Shown: positions 52,761-64,000 of the stretch, one piece after another
How the letters are laid out: each line of letters opens with the position of its first letter
Position numbering within the stretch: the stretch's first letter is position 1
NCBI GenBank assembly: GCA_033032175.1
Contig: CM065329.1
Span: 62,001 to 126,000 of the forward strand
Reading direction: 5' to 3'
DNA: 64,000 nt
DNA from: Saturnia japonica
Taxonomy: Eukaryota > Arthropoda > Insecta > Lepidoptera > Saturniidae
Notes under the pieces: generated by a model
Told to the model about the DNA's origin: nothing
Databases searched by the model: none
Seen by the model: the letters and a program-made list of their open reading frames with translations, nothing else
Program-made: the position numbers and the translations under genes

Positions 52761-55423
52761 GCATGCCGATAGATCCTCCGATACTTACCAATATGGAAGT
52801 ATCCGCGTGTAGACTAGGAATGACCGATCATCCGTCCATAACGATCGTATCCGTGTACCTCTCACCGACGAAAGTACCTCTCAGGTCTGACCTACAGAAG
52901 CTACTCTCGCTCGGCACATCGGTCATTATCGCAGGTGACCTCAACAGTGGACACACGTCCTTCAACAATTGGAGAGACACCAGCAATGGGGTTATTCTCG
53001 AAGGGTTGTCGGACGAGTTAAACTTTGACGTCATAGCGCCTCCCACTCCCACCCACTTTCAAGATCACTGTACACCGACAGTGCTCGACATAGCCCTCCT
53101 GAAAAATATCGCGCTTCAGGTACGACTCATTCGGGTCGTACACGAACTCGACTCCGACCATCGCCCGGTCATCCTACAGCTAGGACAACTAGATGACTCC
53201 AGCCCTCCTACAGTCACAATGGTTGACTATGCAAAATTAAAACACTACCTCGCGGATAGGCAGTCCTCGCCCAGTCTCGGTAGGGTCCCGGAAGTGTTAG
53301 AGTCAGTTGCGCACGTAGATCTCGCAATCGACTCCCTAGTTGACCACCTCCAAGTCGGCATCGGAGAGGCCTCGAGAGAGGTCGAAGCGGCGAACGATCG
53401 CCGCTTTGTACTCCCTGCCGACGTGCGAGCGTTGATGACGGAGAAGAACGCTGCGACTCGTGCGCATGACTCTTATCCGACCGATGCAAACCGCGCACGA
53501 TTACGCGCACTTCAGAGAGCGGTTAAAGCCCGTATAACCGAGCTCAAAAATCACAGATGGGACACCCTAGTCGAAGGGCTAAGGCCGTCACATCTGACTT
53601 ATTGGAAAGTAGCCCACGCCCTTAAAATAGACGCCCAACCTCGCATGCCCCCCCTCGAAAGGGGTCCCGGCACTACACCCGCTTTCGATATCATCGACAA
53701 GGCGGAGTGCCTTGCCGCTTGTCTGGAGAGCCAGTGCTCCCCGAACAGCGTCAAGAACACCGACCGAGTCAGAGACATCGAAGCCCGCGTGGAGGAGCTG
53801 AATAAGCTCCCGGTATCAGAATCCCTGTCCCCAGTCACTTCTGAGGAGATCTCTGCCATTCTCAAAAGCCTTAAGCTTAGAAAGTCACCAGGTCCCGACG
53901 GTATCAGGAACGAAGTACTCAAACTTCTTCCCGATCACCTCATAGCTCTATTGGTCTGCATATTCAATGTAGCCATAGCCAACTGCCATTTTCCAGCCGT
54001 CTGGAAAACGGCCATTGTCATAGGTATTCACAAGCCCGGCAAGAGCACGTCGCTTCCCGACAGCTACCGCCCTATCAGTCTTCTAAATACCCTTGGTAAA
54101 ATCTATGAGCGGATCCTTCTGAACCGTCTCAAATCCGTAATAGAGGAGAAGAACCTCTACCCGCCTGAGCAATTCGGTTTTCGTGCTAGACATTCTTGCA
54201 CTCATCAAGTGCACCGCCTCACGGAGCACATTTTGTTTAACTTTTCCGAGTTATCTATACCCCGTCGCACACTGGCAGTCTTCTTCGACGTAGCCAAGGC
54301 CTTCGATAAGGTCTGGCACGAAGGATTAGTCTACAAGCTGTACTCCCGCGAAGTCCCCGATAGATTAGTTAAAATCATCCGCGATTACCTCAAAGACCGC
54401 ACCTTTCGCTACAGAGTGGAAGGTGAACTATCCACACCCCATCCCATACGCTCAGGCGTCCCCCAAGGTTCCATTCTGGCACCTAGCCTCTTCAATCTGT
54501 ACGTCAGTGACCTACCAAAACTTGAAGAGAAAGTTGAAGTAGGCTTATACGCTGACGATACAGTCATATACTCCTCTCAAAGGCAAACGAGAAACCTCAA
54601 ATGTAGAATCCAAAGAGCCGTGACCACTCTCGGGAAGTGGTTTAACGACTGGCGAATAGCCATAAACCCCACGAAGAGCGCAGCGGTGCTCTTCGACAAA
54701 ACCGCCACACAGATACCGCAAAAACTCAAGGACAATCCCCTTGAACTCTTCGGTAATCCGATCCCCTGGGAAAAGGCGACCAAATATCTAGGTGTAACCC
54801 TAGACAGTAGACTCTCCTTTATACGCCACATCAATCTGGTTAGGAAAAGGGCCTCCTGGACCCTCGCCCGACTGCATCCTCTGTTATGTGCTGCAAGCAA
54901 AATGTCCACGAGACACAAGCTTACGCTCTACAAGATGTGTATCCGTCCGATCATGACATATAGCTGCGTTGCGTTCGCACATATGCCAAGTTATAACTGG
55001 GAACGCTTACAAGCTATCCAGAACAAATTTCTTCACCGCCTTACCGGTGCCCCCTGGTTTGTTCGTATGGAGGATCTCCATAGAGATATGGACCTTCCCT
55101 CGATACATGCATATGCCAAACACCTTTCTCGCTCGTATTTCGACACCGCGTCGAACCACGCGAACCCCTTAATAAAAGCGGCAGCTTCTTATGTTCCCGA
55201 CCCCAACGCCTGCCGGAGAAAACGCCGGCCGCGTAATATATTCACTGACCCGCCCGACCAAACCGAAAAAGCTAACGCGTTCTACGCCGACACCGTCTCT
55301 CCAAACAGAGCGTGCCACCGCCCACGCCCGCGTAACCACCGTTCTCTCCGCAGAGGACGGGCGGTCAACTTCGCTCCCGCACACCCGTCACGTCCACCCT
55401 CTCTAGCGGCAACCCAAGCCTAG
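52761..55423 (+). CDS. Pol of A7: endonuclease and reverse transcriptase, best open copy, 5' partial
   Basis: An uninterrupted frame of about 887 residues from the gap to TAG 55421-55423. The endonuclease part shows VIIAGDLNSGHTSFNNW and LDSDHRPVILQL (catalytic Asp, Asn and His region). The RT shows LRKSPGPDGIRNEVLK, DSYRPISLLNTLGKIYERIL, EQFGFRARHSC, AVFFDVAKAFDKVWHEGLVYKL (motif A), RSGVPQGSILAPSLFNLYVSDL and LYADDTVIYSS (motif C). The C-terminal part ends in an Arg-rich tail. Only the first ~85 residues are lost in the gap. Pol would nick target DNA and prime cDNA synthesis there. It is the copy most likely to be functional. Confidence 0.95.
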
Positions 55424-55969
55424 GTCCGTTCCTCGGTGTGAAGCCCTTGGGTCAGGCAGCCGCCCGCGCGATACAAAGTGACACTATACGTGCAACACTT
55501 AGTTACCCGCACACAACATTACACACGTATGAACACACACACGTGCACACCACACAGGTACATAGGTTCTGTAAGGGACCTTTTTTTTTTCTTTTTTTGC
55601 GCTAGTTAGACTATTGCGCTAGTTAGTGTAGAAAAACCATTCCGATTATTAAATACACATACGCATGGTCCACTCCTTCCTCCCAGGAGGAGGGGAACGT
55701 GCATATGAGTATATATTAGTTAGCTCGAATTTTCATAAGATTAGGGAATTAGCTAGATCGCGACTTTTTCGCATTCGCGACGACCGCCCGAGCCGAGGTT
55801 CGGCCACTCTGGCACCCTCGTGCGGGTCGTCACAAACTTTCGCGGCTGAGTGCCCTAAGCGCTCGCCCCCAAGTCCGGTGAAGCTGTAAAAGCCGCAGCG
55901 GCTCTGTTTGACGATAGGGCCCCTAAGGCTAACAGTGTAGTCAGTTCAAAAAAAAAAAAAAAAAAAAAA
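52761..55969 (+). mobile_element. HJ-A copy A7, 5' end cut by the gap
   Basis: Pol from within the endonuclease domain, 3' UTR and polyA tail (55948-55969). It is followed directly by GGCCTACCGGC and then copy A8, head to tail. Confidence 0.95.
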
Positions 55970-55980
55970 GGCCTACCGGC
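55970..55980 (+). repeat. Target duplication between A7 and A8
   Basis: GGCCTACCGGC lies between the A7 polyA tail and the A8 start. GCCTACCGGC recurs at 62193-62202 after A8. The origin of this target is unknown; it is not in the histone genes of the window. Confidence 0.88.
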
Positions 55981-56056
55981 GGGATTCCGATTTCGACCGC
56001 TGAAGTGAACGGACGTGTCCGCTCGCGCTCTCGATCGCTTTCCGAATTATCGCATT

Positions 56057-56278
56057 CTGCTTGAATTAGTGTACAGTTGTTTGCTCTGATCCACGGACCC
56101 GGTCCTAGGCCTGCCGGTTCAGAGTACACATTGTATAGCTAGTTTTTTAAGCTATTTCATTCGCGCTCTGCTTGTACTAGTGTACGACTTGTTTGTTTTG
56201 ATCAACGGACCCGGTCCTAGGCCTGCCGGTTCAAAGCACACAGTTTTAAGCTAGTTATTAAGCTATACATACCGCGTG
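56057..56278 (+). repeat. Two tandem 111-bp repeats in the A8 5' UTR
   Basis: Units start at 56057 and 56168 with the same period as A5. Confidence 0.9.
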
Positions 56279-56390
56279 TTATAGCGAGGTCGGTGTTATT
56301 GTTGTGTAGCGAGTATCTAGGTACTCGTTGCGCGCATAGCGCCGTCTCGCTCGCACATTTCGTGTAGCACTTCGGTGCACACGAAAAAAC

Positions 56391-56430
56391 CGTACTTTTC
56401 AGTACGATAATAAACGCGCTTTTCAGCGCG
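56391..56430 (+). promoter_or_regulatory. Two histone stem-loop look-alikes in the A8 5' UTR
   Basis: CGTACT-TTTC-AGTACG (56391-56406) and CGCGCT-TTTC-AGCGCG (56415-56430), identical to A5, followed by CTGTTTCAAAAGACA. Confidence 0.75.
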
Positions 56431-56891
56431 AAATCCTGTTTCAAAAGACACGCAAATCCACGGTTTAGTGGTCGTTCGTCGGATACCTAACGGTGCTAAC
56501 GAAGACGAACGGGGCGTGACCCGAGCGCTCTCCGGTTACTTCCCTCTGAGGTAAACGATAACTCGGACGGGCCTGGGAATCTTAGCCTTTGCCTTTTTGC
56601 ATAGTTAAGCCCCAGGTGTCTCCTACCCAACCCTTCCTATCCTTACCATCCATCCTTGTGGTTGTTTGGGCGGAGCCACGGTATATACCGGCCTGCGTCC
56701 TCTGCCACAAGACTGCTAGGGACTCCCCTAGGGAAACGATAGGTACTTTCCTGTGTCTCATTACACCGTGACACACAGGTCTCATTGCTCCGGGCTCGGA
56801 TAGCCCGTTAAATTCATTCGGCGTACCCCCCTGCCCTCCAGGCAGGGAGGTGAATAAATTCACTTCCCCCGTCCTCCAAACAGCCACCGCG

Positions 56892-58711
56892 ATGGCCGAA
56901 TCAAAACTCGCGGAACTAGAAATACGTTTTAGGCAGCTGGAAGCCGAAAACCAGCGCCTAGTTAATTTTATGTCCCTCCACATGCCCGAGCTCAGCAATG
57001 AGTATAGAAGTCGGTCACAGATGGCGGACTCGCTACGTCCGCAGTCAGCCAACCAGAGCGCCGTTACCGCGCACGCCATCCCCTCCACCTCCGCCGCGAT
57101 CTCACCCGCCGCCGCGCCACCGGGTTTCACGCGACCCGCCTCGGTCCCTGCGACCGAGTACCCCCACCCCACTAACCTCGCAAGCGCGAGCCACGCCCCC
57201 ATTAAGTCCCGAGCAAAATCGCAACAGCGATCTTTTACCCCCGGTCCCTATGGCCGCCCCGCTAAACCCGTTGCCCCCGCGGCAACCAAATCAACACCGG
57301 TGTACAACTCTTTTTCGGCCCTTCCAGCCGAAACAGATATGGACGCACCAGTGAGTCCAACCCCTTCCTCGGAAATGGAACTCTCGCTCCACTTCCAGGA
57401 ACCAATCATAATCCCGACCGAACCTACCGCGGAAAATGACGAATTCACGGTCGTCAAATCCCGCAAACGCGCGCCCCGTGATAGCCCCGTTGAGGAAAAC
57501 GCGGCTAAAACTTCAAAAACTGTTAACGGCTCTGCCGCCCCCGCACCCTCCTCGAATACCGACGAACCGGTCGTCGGTAAGAAGCAAAAACCCCCCCGAT
57601 AATTATCCACGACAAAACTGTCTGGACAAAGCTCACCAATGAGCTTAAAACGCTAAAGATAGGGTACACTAAAGCGCGTAATATCGCGACAGGCATCTCC
57701 CTGACGATGAGCACACCAAACTGCCATCGCAAGTTGACCACCCTCCTCCGTAGTAGGAACATTCCCTACTACACTTACGCCCTCGAAGAGGAGCGTGTCC
57801 TACGGGTTGTGCTTCGGCGCATCCCGGTCGAGATTACACCCGAGGAAGTCTTTTCCTCCATTGAGCATCAACAATTCCCCATCCGAGAGGTACATCGGAT
57901 GTACAATAAAGACAAGCGAGCCCTTCCAATGCTCGTTTTAATACTAGACAAAACGCCTGAGGGCAAAAAAATCTTTAACCTAGAAACAGTGTGCGAGCTC
58001 TCCGGAATATCCGTAGAGCCACCATACAAAAACTCGAAGCCCTCCCAATGCCACAACTGCCAGTTGTACGGACACTCCGCCCGCAACTGCTTCCTTCGTC
58101 CGAGGTGCGTTAAGTGCCTCGAAGACCACCCAACTAGGGAGTGCACGCGTCAGCGTGACTCTAACACCCCCCCGAGCTGCGTACTGTGCAGGGAGGAGGG
58201 ACATCCTGCGAACTATCGCGGATGCCCCAAGGCCCCGCGCACCACGCAACCCCGCCGCCCTTGGCAGGCTGCCCCTCAGCGGGCACCCCCCGCCTCAGGG
58301 CCCCGGGCGCAACCTCTGCTAAATCCAGAGGTGTTCCCGTCCCTGCCTACCCCCCGCCGCACTCAGGCGACCGTAGGCCCCCCCGCACCTCAGGTGCAGC
58401 CCAAACCCGTGCGTTCGACTCAGAACGCATGGGCCCCCAAACCACAGCCCCTTATGGCTATGGACATCCCCGCGCCCCGCGCTCCAGCGCCCCGCGCCCC
58501 AGCACCACGCGCTCCAGCGTCCCGCGCCACCACAATGGACGACCTCATGCTATCGCTCCTTCGTGAGCATGAGATACGCGAGGTCCTCGCATACAAGGCC
58601 CATATGGAGCAGTACGGTTTCGTCGAAACCATAGCTGCCTTTCCCCGGCTCGTAGAGACGTTAATCCGTCTTGATCGCGAAGCCGCCAACCTCAGGCCTC
58701 TCAATGGCTAA
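56892..58711 (+). CDS. Gag (ORF1) of A8, interrupted at a run of seven C
   Basis: The start ATG at 56892 begins MAESKLAELEIRFRQLEAENQRL (possible coiled coil). The first frame ends at TAA 57600-57602, directly after KKQKPPR, at a run of seven C (57591-57597). In A5 eight C keep the frame open there. The next frame continues to TAA 58709-58711. It holds the PRE_C2HC-type domain (RKLTTLLRSRNIPYYTYALEEERVLRVVLRRIPVEI), three zinc knuckles (CHNCQLYGHSARNC, CVKCLEDHPTREC, CVLCREEGHPANYRGC), Pro-rich APRAPAPRAP repeats and a C-terminal helix. The knuckles bind element RNA. The C7 break is shared with A9. It may be an error, a real loss or a slippage site. Confidence 0.88.
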
Positions 58712-61606
58712 ACACAAGCCGAGAGGTTTAAACATCTCTTTCTTTAATGCGCGGAACTTATATCCGCAGCGTGATCTCGTCGCGACTTATCTTAAAGATC
58801 ACCAAATAGACATTCTCTTAGTACAGGAAACGCTCTTAAAGCGTGGTAAACGCAATCCGAGTATCGCAAACTATAACATCGTTAGAAATGACCGCGACGG
58901 CCGAGGGGGCGGCACTCTCATTTACTACAAGCGCTCGTTGTATTGCATGCCGATAGATCCTCCGATACTTACCAATATGGAAGTATCCGCGTGTAGACTA
59001 GGAATGACCGATCATCCGTCCATAACGATCGTATCCGTGTACCTCTCACCGACGAAAGTACCTCTCAGGTCTGACCTACAGAAGCTACTCTCGCTCGGCA
59101 CATCGGTCATTATCGCAGGTGACCTCAACAGTGGACACACGTCCTTCAACAATTGGAGAGACACCAGCAATGGGGTTATTCTCGAAGGGTTGTCGGACGA
59201 GTTAAACTTTGACGTCATAGCGCCTCCCACTCCCACCCACTTTCAAGATCACTGTACACCGACAGTGCTCGACATAGCCCTCCTAAAAAATATCGCGCTT
59301 CAGGTACGACTCATTCGGGTCATACACGAACTCGACTCCGACCATCGCCCGGTCATCCTACAGCTAGGACAACTAGATGACTCCAGCCCTCCTACAGTCA
59401 CAATGGTTGACTATGCAAAATTAAAACACTACCTCGCGGATAGGCAGTCCTCGCCCAGTCTCGTTAGGGTCCCGGACGTGTTAGAGTCAGTTGCGCACGT
59501 AGATATCGCAATCGACTCCCTAGTTGACCACCTCCAAGTCGGCATCGGAGAGGCCTCGAGAGAGGTCGAAGCGGCGAACGATCGCCGCTTTGTACTCCCT
59601 GCCGACGTGCGAGCGTTGATGACGGAGAAGAACGCTGCGACTCGTGCGCATGACTCTTATCCGACCGATGCAAACCGCGCACGATTACGCGCACTTCAGA
59701 GAGCGGTTAAAGCCCGTATAACCGAGCTCAAAAGTCACAGATGGGACACCCTAGTCGAAGGGCTAAGGCCGTCACATCTGACTTATTGGAAAGTAGCCCA
59801 CGCCCTTAAAATAGACGCCCAACCTCGCATGCCCCCCTCGAAAGGGGTCCCGGCACTACACCCGCTTTCGATATCATCGACAAGGCGGAGTGCCTTGCCG
59901 CTTGTCTGGAGAGCCAGTGCTCCCCGAACAGCGTCAAGAACACCGACCGAGTCAGAGACATCGAAGCCCGCGTGGAGGAGCTGAATAAGCTCCCGGTATC
60001 AGAATCCCTGTCCCCAGTCACTTCTGAGGAGATCTCTGCCATTCTCAAAAGCCTTAAGCTTAGAAAGTCACCAGGTCCCGACGGTATCAGGAACGAAGTA
60101 CTCAAACTTCTTCCCGATCACCTCATAGCTCTATTGGTCTGCATATTCAATGTAGCCATAGCCAACTGCCATTTTCCAGCCGTCTGGAAAACGGCCATTG
60201 TCATAGGTATTCACAAGCCCGGCAAGAGCACGTCGCTTCCCGACAGCTACCGCCCTATCAGTCTTCTAAATACCCTTGGAAAAATCTATGAGCGGATCCT
60301 TCTGAACCGTCTCAAATCCGTAATAGAGGAGAAAAACCTCTACCCGCCTGAGCAATTCGGTTTTCGTGCTAGACATTCTTGCACTCATCAAGTGCACCGC
60401 CTCACGGAGCACATTTTGTTTAACTTTTCCGAGTTATCTATACCCCGTCGCATACTGGCAGTCTTCTTCGACGTAGCCAAGGCCTTCGATAAGGTCTGGC
60501 ACGAAGGATTAGTCTACAAGCTGTACTCCCGCGAAGTCCCCGATAGATTAGTTAAAATCATCCGCGATTACCTCCAAGACCGCACCTTTCGCTACAGAGT
60601 GGAAGGTGAACTATCCACACCCCATCCCATACGCTCAGGCGTCCCCCAAGGTTCCATTCTGGCACCTAGCCTCTTCAATCTGTACGTCAGTGACCTACCA
60701 AAACTTGAAGAGAAAGTTGAAGTAGGCTTATACGCTGACGATACAGTCATATACTCCTCTCAAAGGCAAACGAGAAACCTCAAATGTAGAATCCAAAGAG
60801 CCGTGACCACTCTCGGGAAGTGGTTTAACGACTGGCGAATAGCCATAAACCCCACGAAGAGCGCAGCGGTGCTCTTCGACAAAACCGCCACACAGATACC
60901 GCAAAAACTCAAGGACAATCCCCTTGAACTCTTCGGTAATCCGATCCCCTGGGAAAAGGCGACCAAATATCTAGGTGTAACCCTAGACAGTAGACTCTCC
61001 TTTATACGCCACATCAATCTGGTTAGGAAAAGGGCCTCCTGGACCCTCGCCCGACTGCATCCTCTGTTATGTGCTGCAAGCAAAATGTCCACGAGACACA
61101 AGCTTACGCTCTACAAGATGTGTATCCGTCCGATCATGACATATAGCTGCGTTGCGTTCGCACATATGCCAAGTTATAACTGGGAACGCTTACAAGCTAT
61201 CCAGAACAAATTTCTTCACCGCCTTACCGGTGCCCCCTGGTTTGTTCGTATGGAGGATCTCCATAGAGATATGGACCTTCCCTCGATACATGCATATGCC
61301 AAACACCTTTCTCGCTCGTATTTCGACACCGCGTCGAACCACGCGAACCCCTTAATAAAAGCGGCAGCTTCTTATGTTCCCGACCCCAACGCCTGCCGGA
61401 GAAAACGCCGGCCGCGTAATATATTCACTGACCCGCCCGACCAAACCGAAAAAGCTAACGCGTTCTACGCCGACACCGTCTCTCCAAACAGAGCGTGCCA
61501 CCGCCCACGCCCGCGTAACCACCGTTCTCTCCGCAGAGGACGGGCGGTCAACTTCGCTCCCGCACACCCGTCACGTCCACCCTCTCTAGCGGCAACCCAA
61601 GCCTAG
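58704..61606 (+). pseudogene. Pol of A8, one 1-nt deletion
   Basis: ATG 58704 overlaps the gag stop as ATGGCTAA. Start choice: in-frame codons upstream belong to gag in another frame. Domains are as in A7, with the complete N-terminus LNISFFNARNLYPQRDLVATYL and DILLVQETLLKRG. One C is missing near 59831 (GCCCCCCT against GCCCCCCCT in A7), which breaks the frame between the endonuclease and RT. The remainder from 59972 is open to TAG 61604-61606 and has the catalytic box YADD at 60731-60742. With that base restored in number, the length would be about 967 residues. Confidence 0.92.
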
Positions 61607-62125
61607 GTCCGTTCCTCGGTGTGAAGCCCTTGGGTCAGGCAGCCGCCCGCGCGATACAAAGTGACACTATACGTGCAACACTTAGTTACCCACACACAAC
61701 ATTACACACGTATGAACACACACACGTGCACACCACACAGGTACATAGGTTCTGTAAGGGACCTTTTTTTTTCTTTTTTTGCGCTAGTTAGACTATTGCG
61801 CTAGTTAGTGTAGAAAAACCATTCCGATTATTAAATACACATACGCATGGTCCACTCCTTCCTCCCAGGAGGAGGGGAACGTGCATATGAGTATATATTA
61901 GTTAGCTCGAATTCTCCTAAGATTAGGGAATTAGTTAGATCGCGACTTTTTCGCATTCGCGACGACCGCCCGAGCCGAGGTTCGGCCACTCTGGCACCCT
62001 CGTGCGGGTCGTCACAAACTTTCGCGGCTGAGTGCCCTAAGCGCTCGCCCCCACGTCCGGTGAAGCTGTAAAAGCCGCAGCGGCTCTGTTTGACGATAGG
62101 GCCCCTAGGCTAACAGTGTAGTCAG

Positions 62126-62192
<67 letters not shown>

Positions 62193-62193
<1 letters not shown>

Positions 62194-62202
62194 CCTACCG
62201 GC
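62193..62202 (+). repeat. Target duplication between A8 and A9
   Basis: GCCTACCGGC, right copy of the A8 duplication, directly followed by the first base of A9. Confidence 0.9.
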
Positions 62203-62615
62203 GGGGATTCCGATTTCGACCGCTGACGTGAACGGACGTGTCCGCTCGCGCTCTCAATCGCTTTCCGAATTATCGCATTCTGCTTAAATTAGTGTACAGT
62301 TGTTTGCTCTGATCCACGGACCCGGTCCTAGGCCTGCCGGTTCAGAGTACACATTGTATAGCTGGTTTTTTTAAGCTATTTCATTCGCGCTCTGCTTAAA
62401 CTAGTGTACAAACTTGTTTACCCTGATCCACGGACCCGGTCCTAGGCCTGCCGGTTCAGGGTACACAGTTCTAAGCTAGTTTTTTAAGCTTTTCATACCG
62501 CGTGTTATAGCGAGGTCGGTGTATTGTTGTGTAGCGAGTATCTAGGTACTCGTTGCGCGCATAGCGCCGTCTCGCTCGCACATTTCGTGTAGCACTTCGG
62601 TGCACACGAAAAAAC

Positions 62616-62655
62616 CGTACTTTTCAGTACGATAATAAACGCGCTTTTCAGCGCG
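62616..62655 (+). promoter_or_regulatory. Two histone stem-loop look-alikes in the A9 5' UTR
   Basis: CGTACT-TTTC-AGTACG (62616-62631) and CGCGCT-TTTC-AGCGCG (62640-62655), unchanged although the nearby 111-bp repeats have diverged. Confidence 0.75.
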
Positions 62656-63116
62656 AAATCCTGTTTCAAAAGACACGCAAATCCACGGTTTAGTGGTCGT
62701 TCGTCGGATACCTAACGGTGCTAACGAAGACGAACGGGGCGTGACCCGAGCGCTCTCCGGTTACTTCCCTCTGAGGTAAACGATAACTCGGACGGGCCTG
62801 GGAATCTTAGCCTTTGCCTTTTTGCATAGTTAAGCCCCAGGTGTCTCCTACCCAACCCTTCCTATCCTTACCATCCATCCTTGTGGTTGTTTGGGCGGAG
62901 CCACGGTATATACCGGCCTGCGTCCTCTGCCACAAGACTGCTAGGGACTCCCCTAGGGAAACGATAGGTACTTTCCTGTGTTTCATTACACCGTGACACA
63001 CAGGTCTCATTGCTCCGGGCTCGGACAGCCCGTTAAATTCATTCGGCGTACCCCCCTGCCCTCCAGGCAGGGAGGTGAATAAATTCACTTCCCCCGTCCT
63101 CCAAACAGCCACCGCG

Positions 63117-64000
63117 ATGGCCGAATCAAAACTCGCGGAATTAGAAATACGTTTTAGGCAGCTGGAAGCCGAAAACCAGCGCCTAGTTAATTTTATGTCC
63201 CTCCACATGCCCGAGCTCAGCAATGAGTATAGAAGTCGGTCACAGATGGCGGACTCGCTACGTCCGCAGTCAGCCAACCAGAGCGCCGTTACCGCGCACG
63301 CCATCCCCTCCACCTCCGCCGCGATCTCACCCGCCGCCGCGCCACCCGGTTTCACGCGACCCGCCTCGGTCCCTGCGACCGAGTACCCCCACCCCACTAA
63401 CCTCGCAAGCGCGAGCCACGCCCCCATTAAGTCCCGAGCAAAATCGCAACAGCGATCTTTTACCCCCGGTCCCTATGGCCGCCCCGCTAAACCCGTTGCC
63501 CCCGCGGCAACCAAATCAACACCGGTGTACAACTCTTTTTCGGCCCTTCCAGCCGAAACAGATATGGACGCACCAGTGAGTCCAACCCCTTCCTCGGAAA
63601 TGGAACTCTCGCTCCACTTCCAGGAACCAATCATAATCCCGACCGAACCTACCGCGGAAAATGACGAATTCACGGTCGTCAAATCCCGCAAACGCGCGCC
63701 CCGTGATAGCCCCGTTGAGGAAAACGCGGCTAAAACTTCAAAAACTGTTAACGGCTCTGCCGCCCCCGCACCCTCCTCGAATACCGACGAACCGGTCGTC
63801 GGTAAGAAGCAAAAACCCCCCCGATAATTATCCACGACAAAACTGTCTGGACAAAGCTCACCAATGAGCTTAAAACGCTAAAGATAGGGTACACTAAAGC
63901 GCGTAATATCGCGACAGGCATCTCCCTGACGATGAGCACACCAAACTGCCATCGCAAGTTGACCACCCTCCTCCGTAGTAGGAACATTCCCTACTACACT
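63117..64000 (+). CDS. Gag (ORF1) of A9, interrupted at the same C run, 3' partial
   Basis: ATG 63117 begins MAESKLAELEIRF. The first frame ends at TAA 63825-63827, after KKQKPPR, at a run of seven C as in A8. The PRE_C2HC-type domain begins in the next frame and continues to the window end. Confidence 0.88.

Larger units (their letters stand above)
55981..62192 (+). mobile_element. HJ-A copy A8, full length
   Basis: A complete element of about 6.15 kb plus a 63-nt polyA tail (62130-62192). The layout equals A5: 5' UTR with two 111-bp repeats (56057 and 56168), hairpin series, gag, pol and 3' UTR. It is flanked by GCCTACCGGC on both sides and sandwiched between A7 and A9. The long tail suggests a young insertion. 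Confidence 0.96.
62203..64000 (+). mobile_element. HJ-A copy A9, 5' part, continues past the window
   Basis: Starts GGGGATTCCGATTTCGACC. The 5' UTR repeats begin at 62280 and 62392 (period 112) and differ from A5 and A8 at several sites (for example CTGCTTAAA). It then has the hairpin series and gag up to the window end. Confidence 0.95.

Noticed and set aside
55970..55980. Possible self-targeting: GGCCTACCGG resembles GGCCTGCCGG in the HJ-A 5' UTR repeats
   Set aside because: One mismatch over ten bases is not enough, and the flanks do not match the repeat.

Overview
The window is eukaryotic and looks like an insect, most likely a lepidopteran. It holds clustered replication-type histone genes with 3' stem-loops. 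It is rich in microsatellites. It carries Jockey-clade non-LTR retrotransposons, a Tc1-like element and dispersed repeats typical of moth and butterfly genomes. The exact species cannot be read from the sequence. Two 100-N gaps (35365-35464 and 52661-52760) are fixed-size scaffold joins, so the order of the three contigs is not certain.

Contig 1 (1-35364) is a decaying histone cluster with all genes on the + strand. Unit 1 is H4 (1113), H1 (2926), H2A (6117), H2B (7280), H3 (13503). Unit 2 keeps only H4 (19633) and H3 (22795). Unit 3 keeps only H2B (25804) and an H3 core promoter (26767). Nearly every spacer is broken by a non-LTR element. I use provisional labels. HJ-A is a polyA-tailed family (copies A1-A9). 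HJ-B is a relative of HJ-A seen once. HJ-C is a distinct family without a polyA tail (C1 on the - strand, C2 on the + strand). All encode a Gag with three zinc knuckles and a Pol with endonuclease and reverse transcriptase. H4-1, H1 and H2B-1 read intact. H2A, both H3 copies and H2B-2 carry 1-nt deletions, and H4-2 has lost its start codon.

Contig 2 (35465-52660) is mostly AT-rich DNA without recognisable host genes. It has a frameshifted Tc1-like transposon (39727-41324), fragments of older repeats, and one - strand HJ-A copy (A6) cut by the gap. Contig 3 (52761-64000) is a head-to-tail stack of three HJ-A copies (A7, A8, A9) separated by the same 10-bp target.

The most interesting reading is that these retrotransposons look adapted to histone genes. 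Their 5' ends lie 29-33 bp downstream of the TATA boxes of H3 and H4, that is, at the expected transcription start, so the histone promoter could transcribe the element from about its first base. All three families also carry, in the 5' UTR or in the first codons of ORF1, a 6-bp stem with a 4-nt loop that copies the histone mRNA 3' stem-loop (host GGCCCTTTTCAGGGCC). In HJ-A the core CTTTTCAG is kept while the outer pairs change in a compensated way. Histone-like transcription and RNA recognition of these elements is an inference to be tested. The structures and junctions are directly visible.
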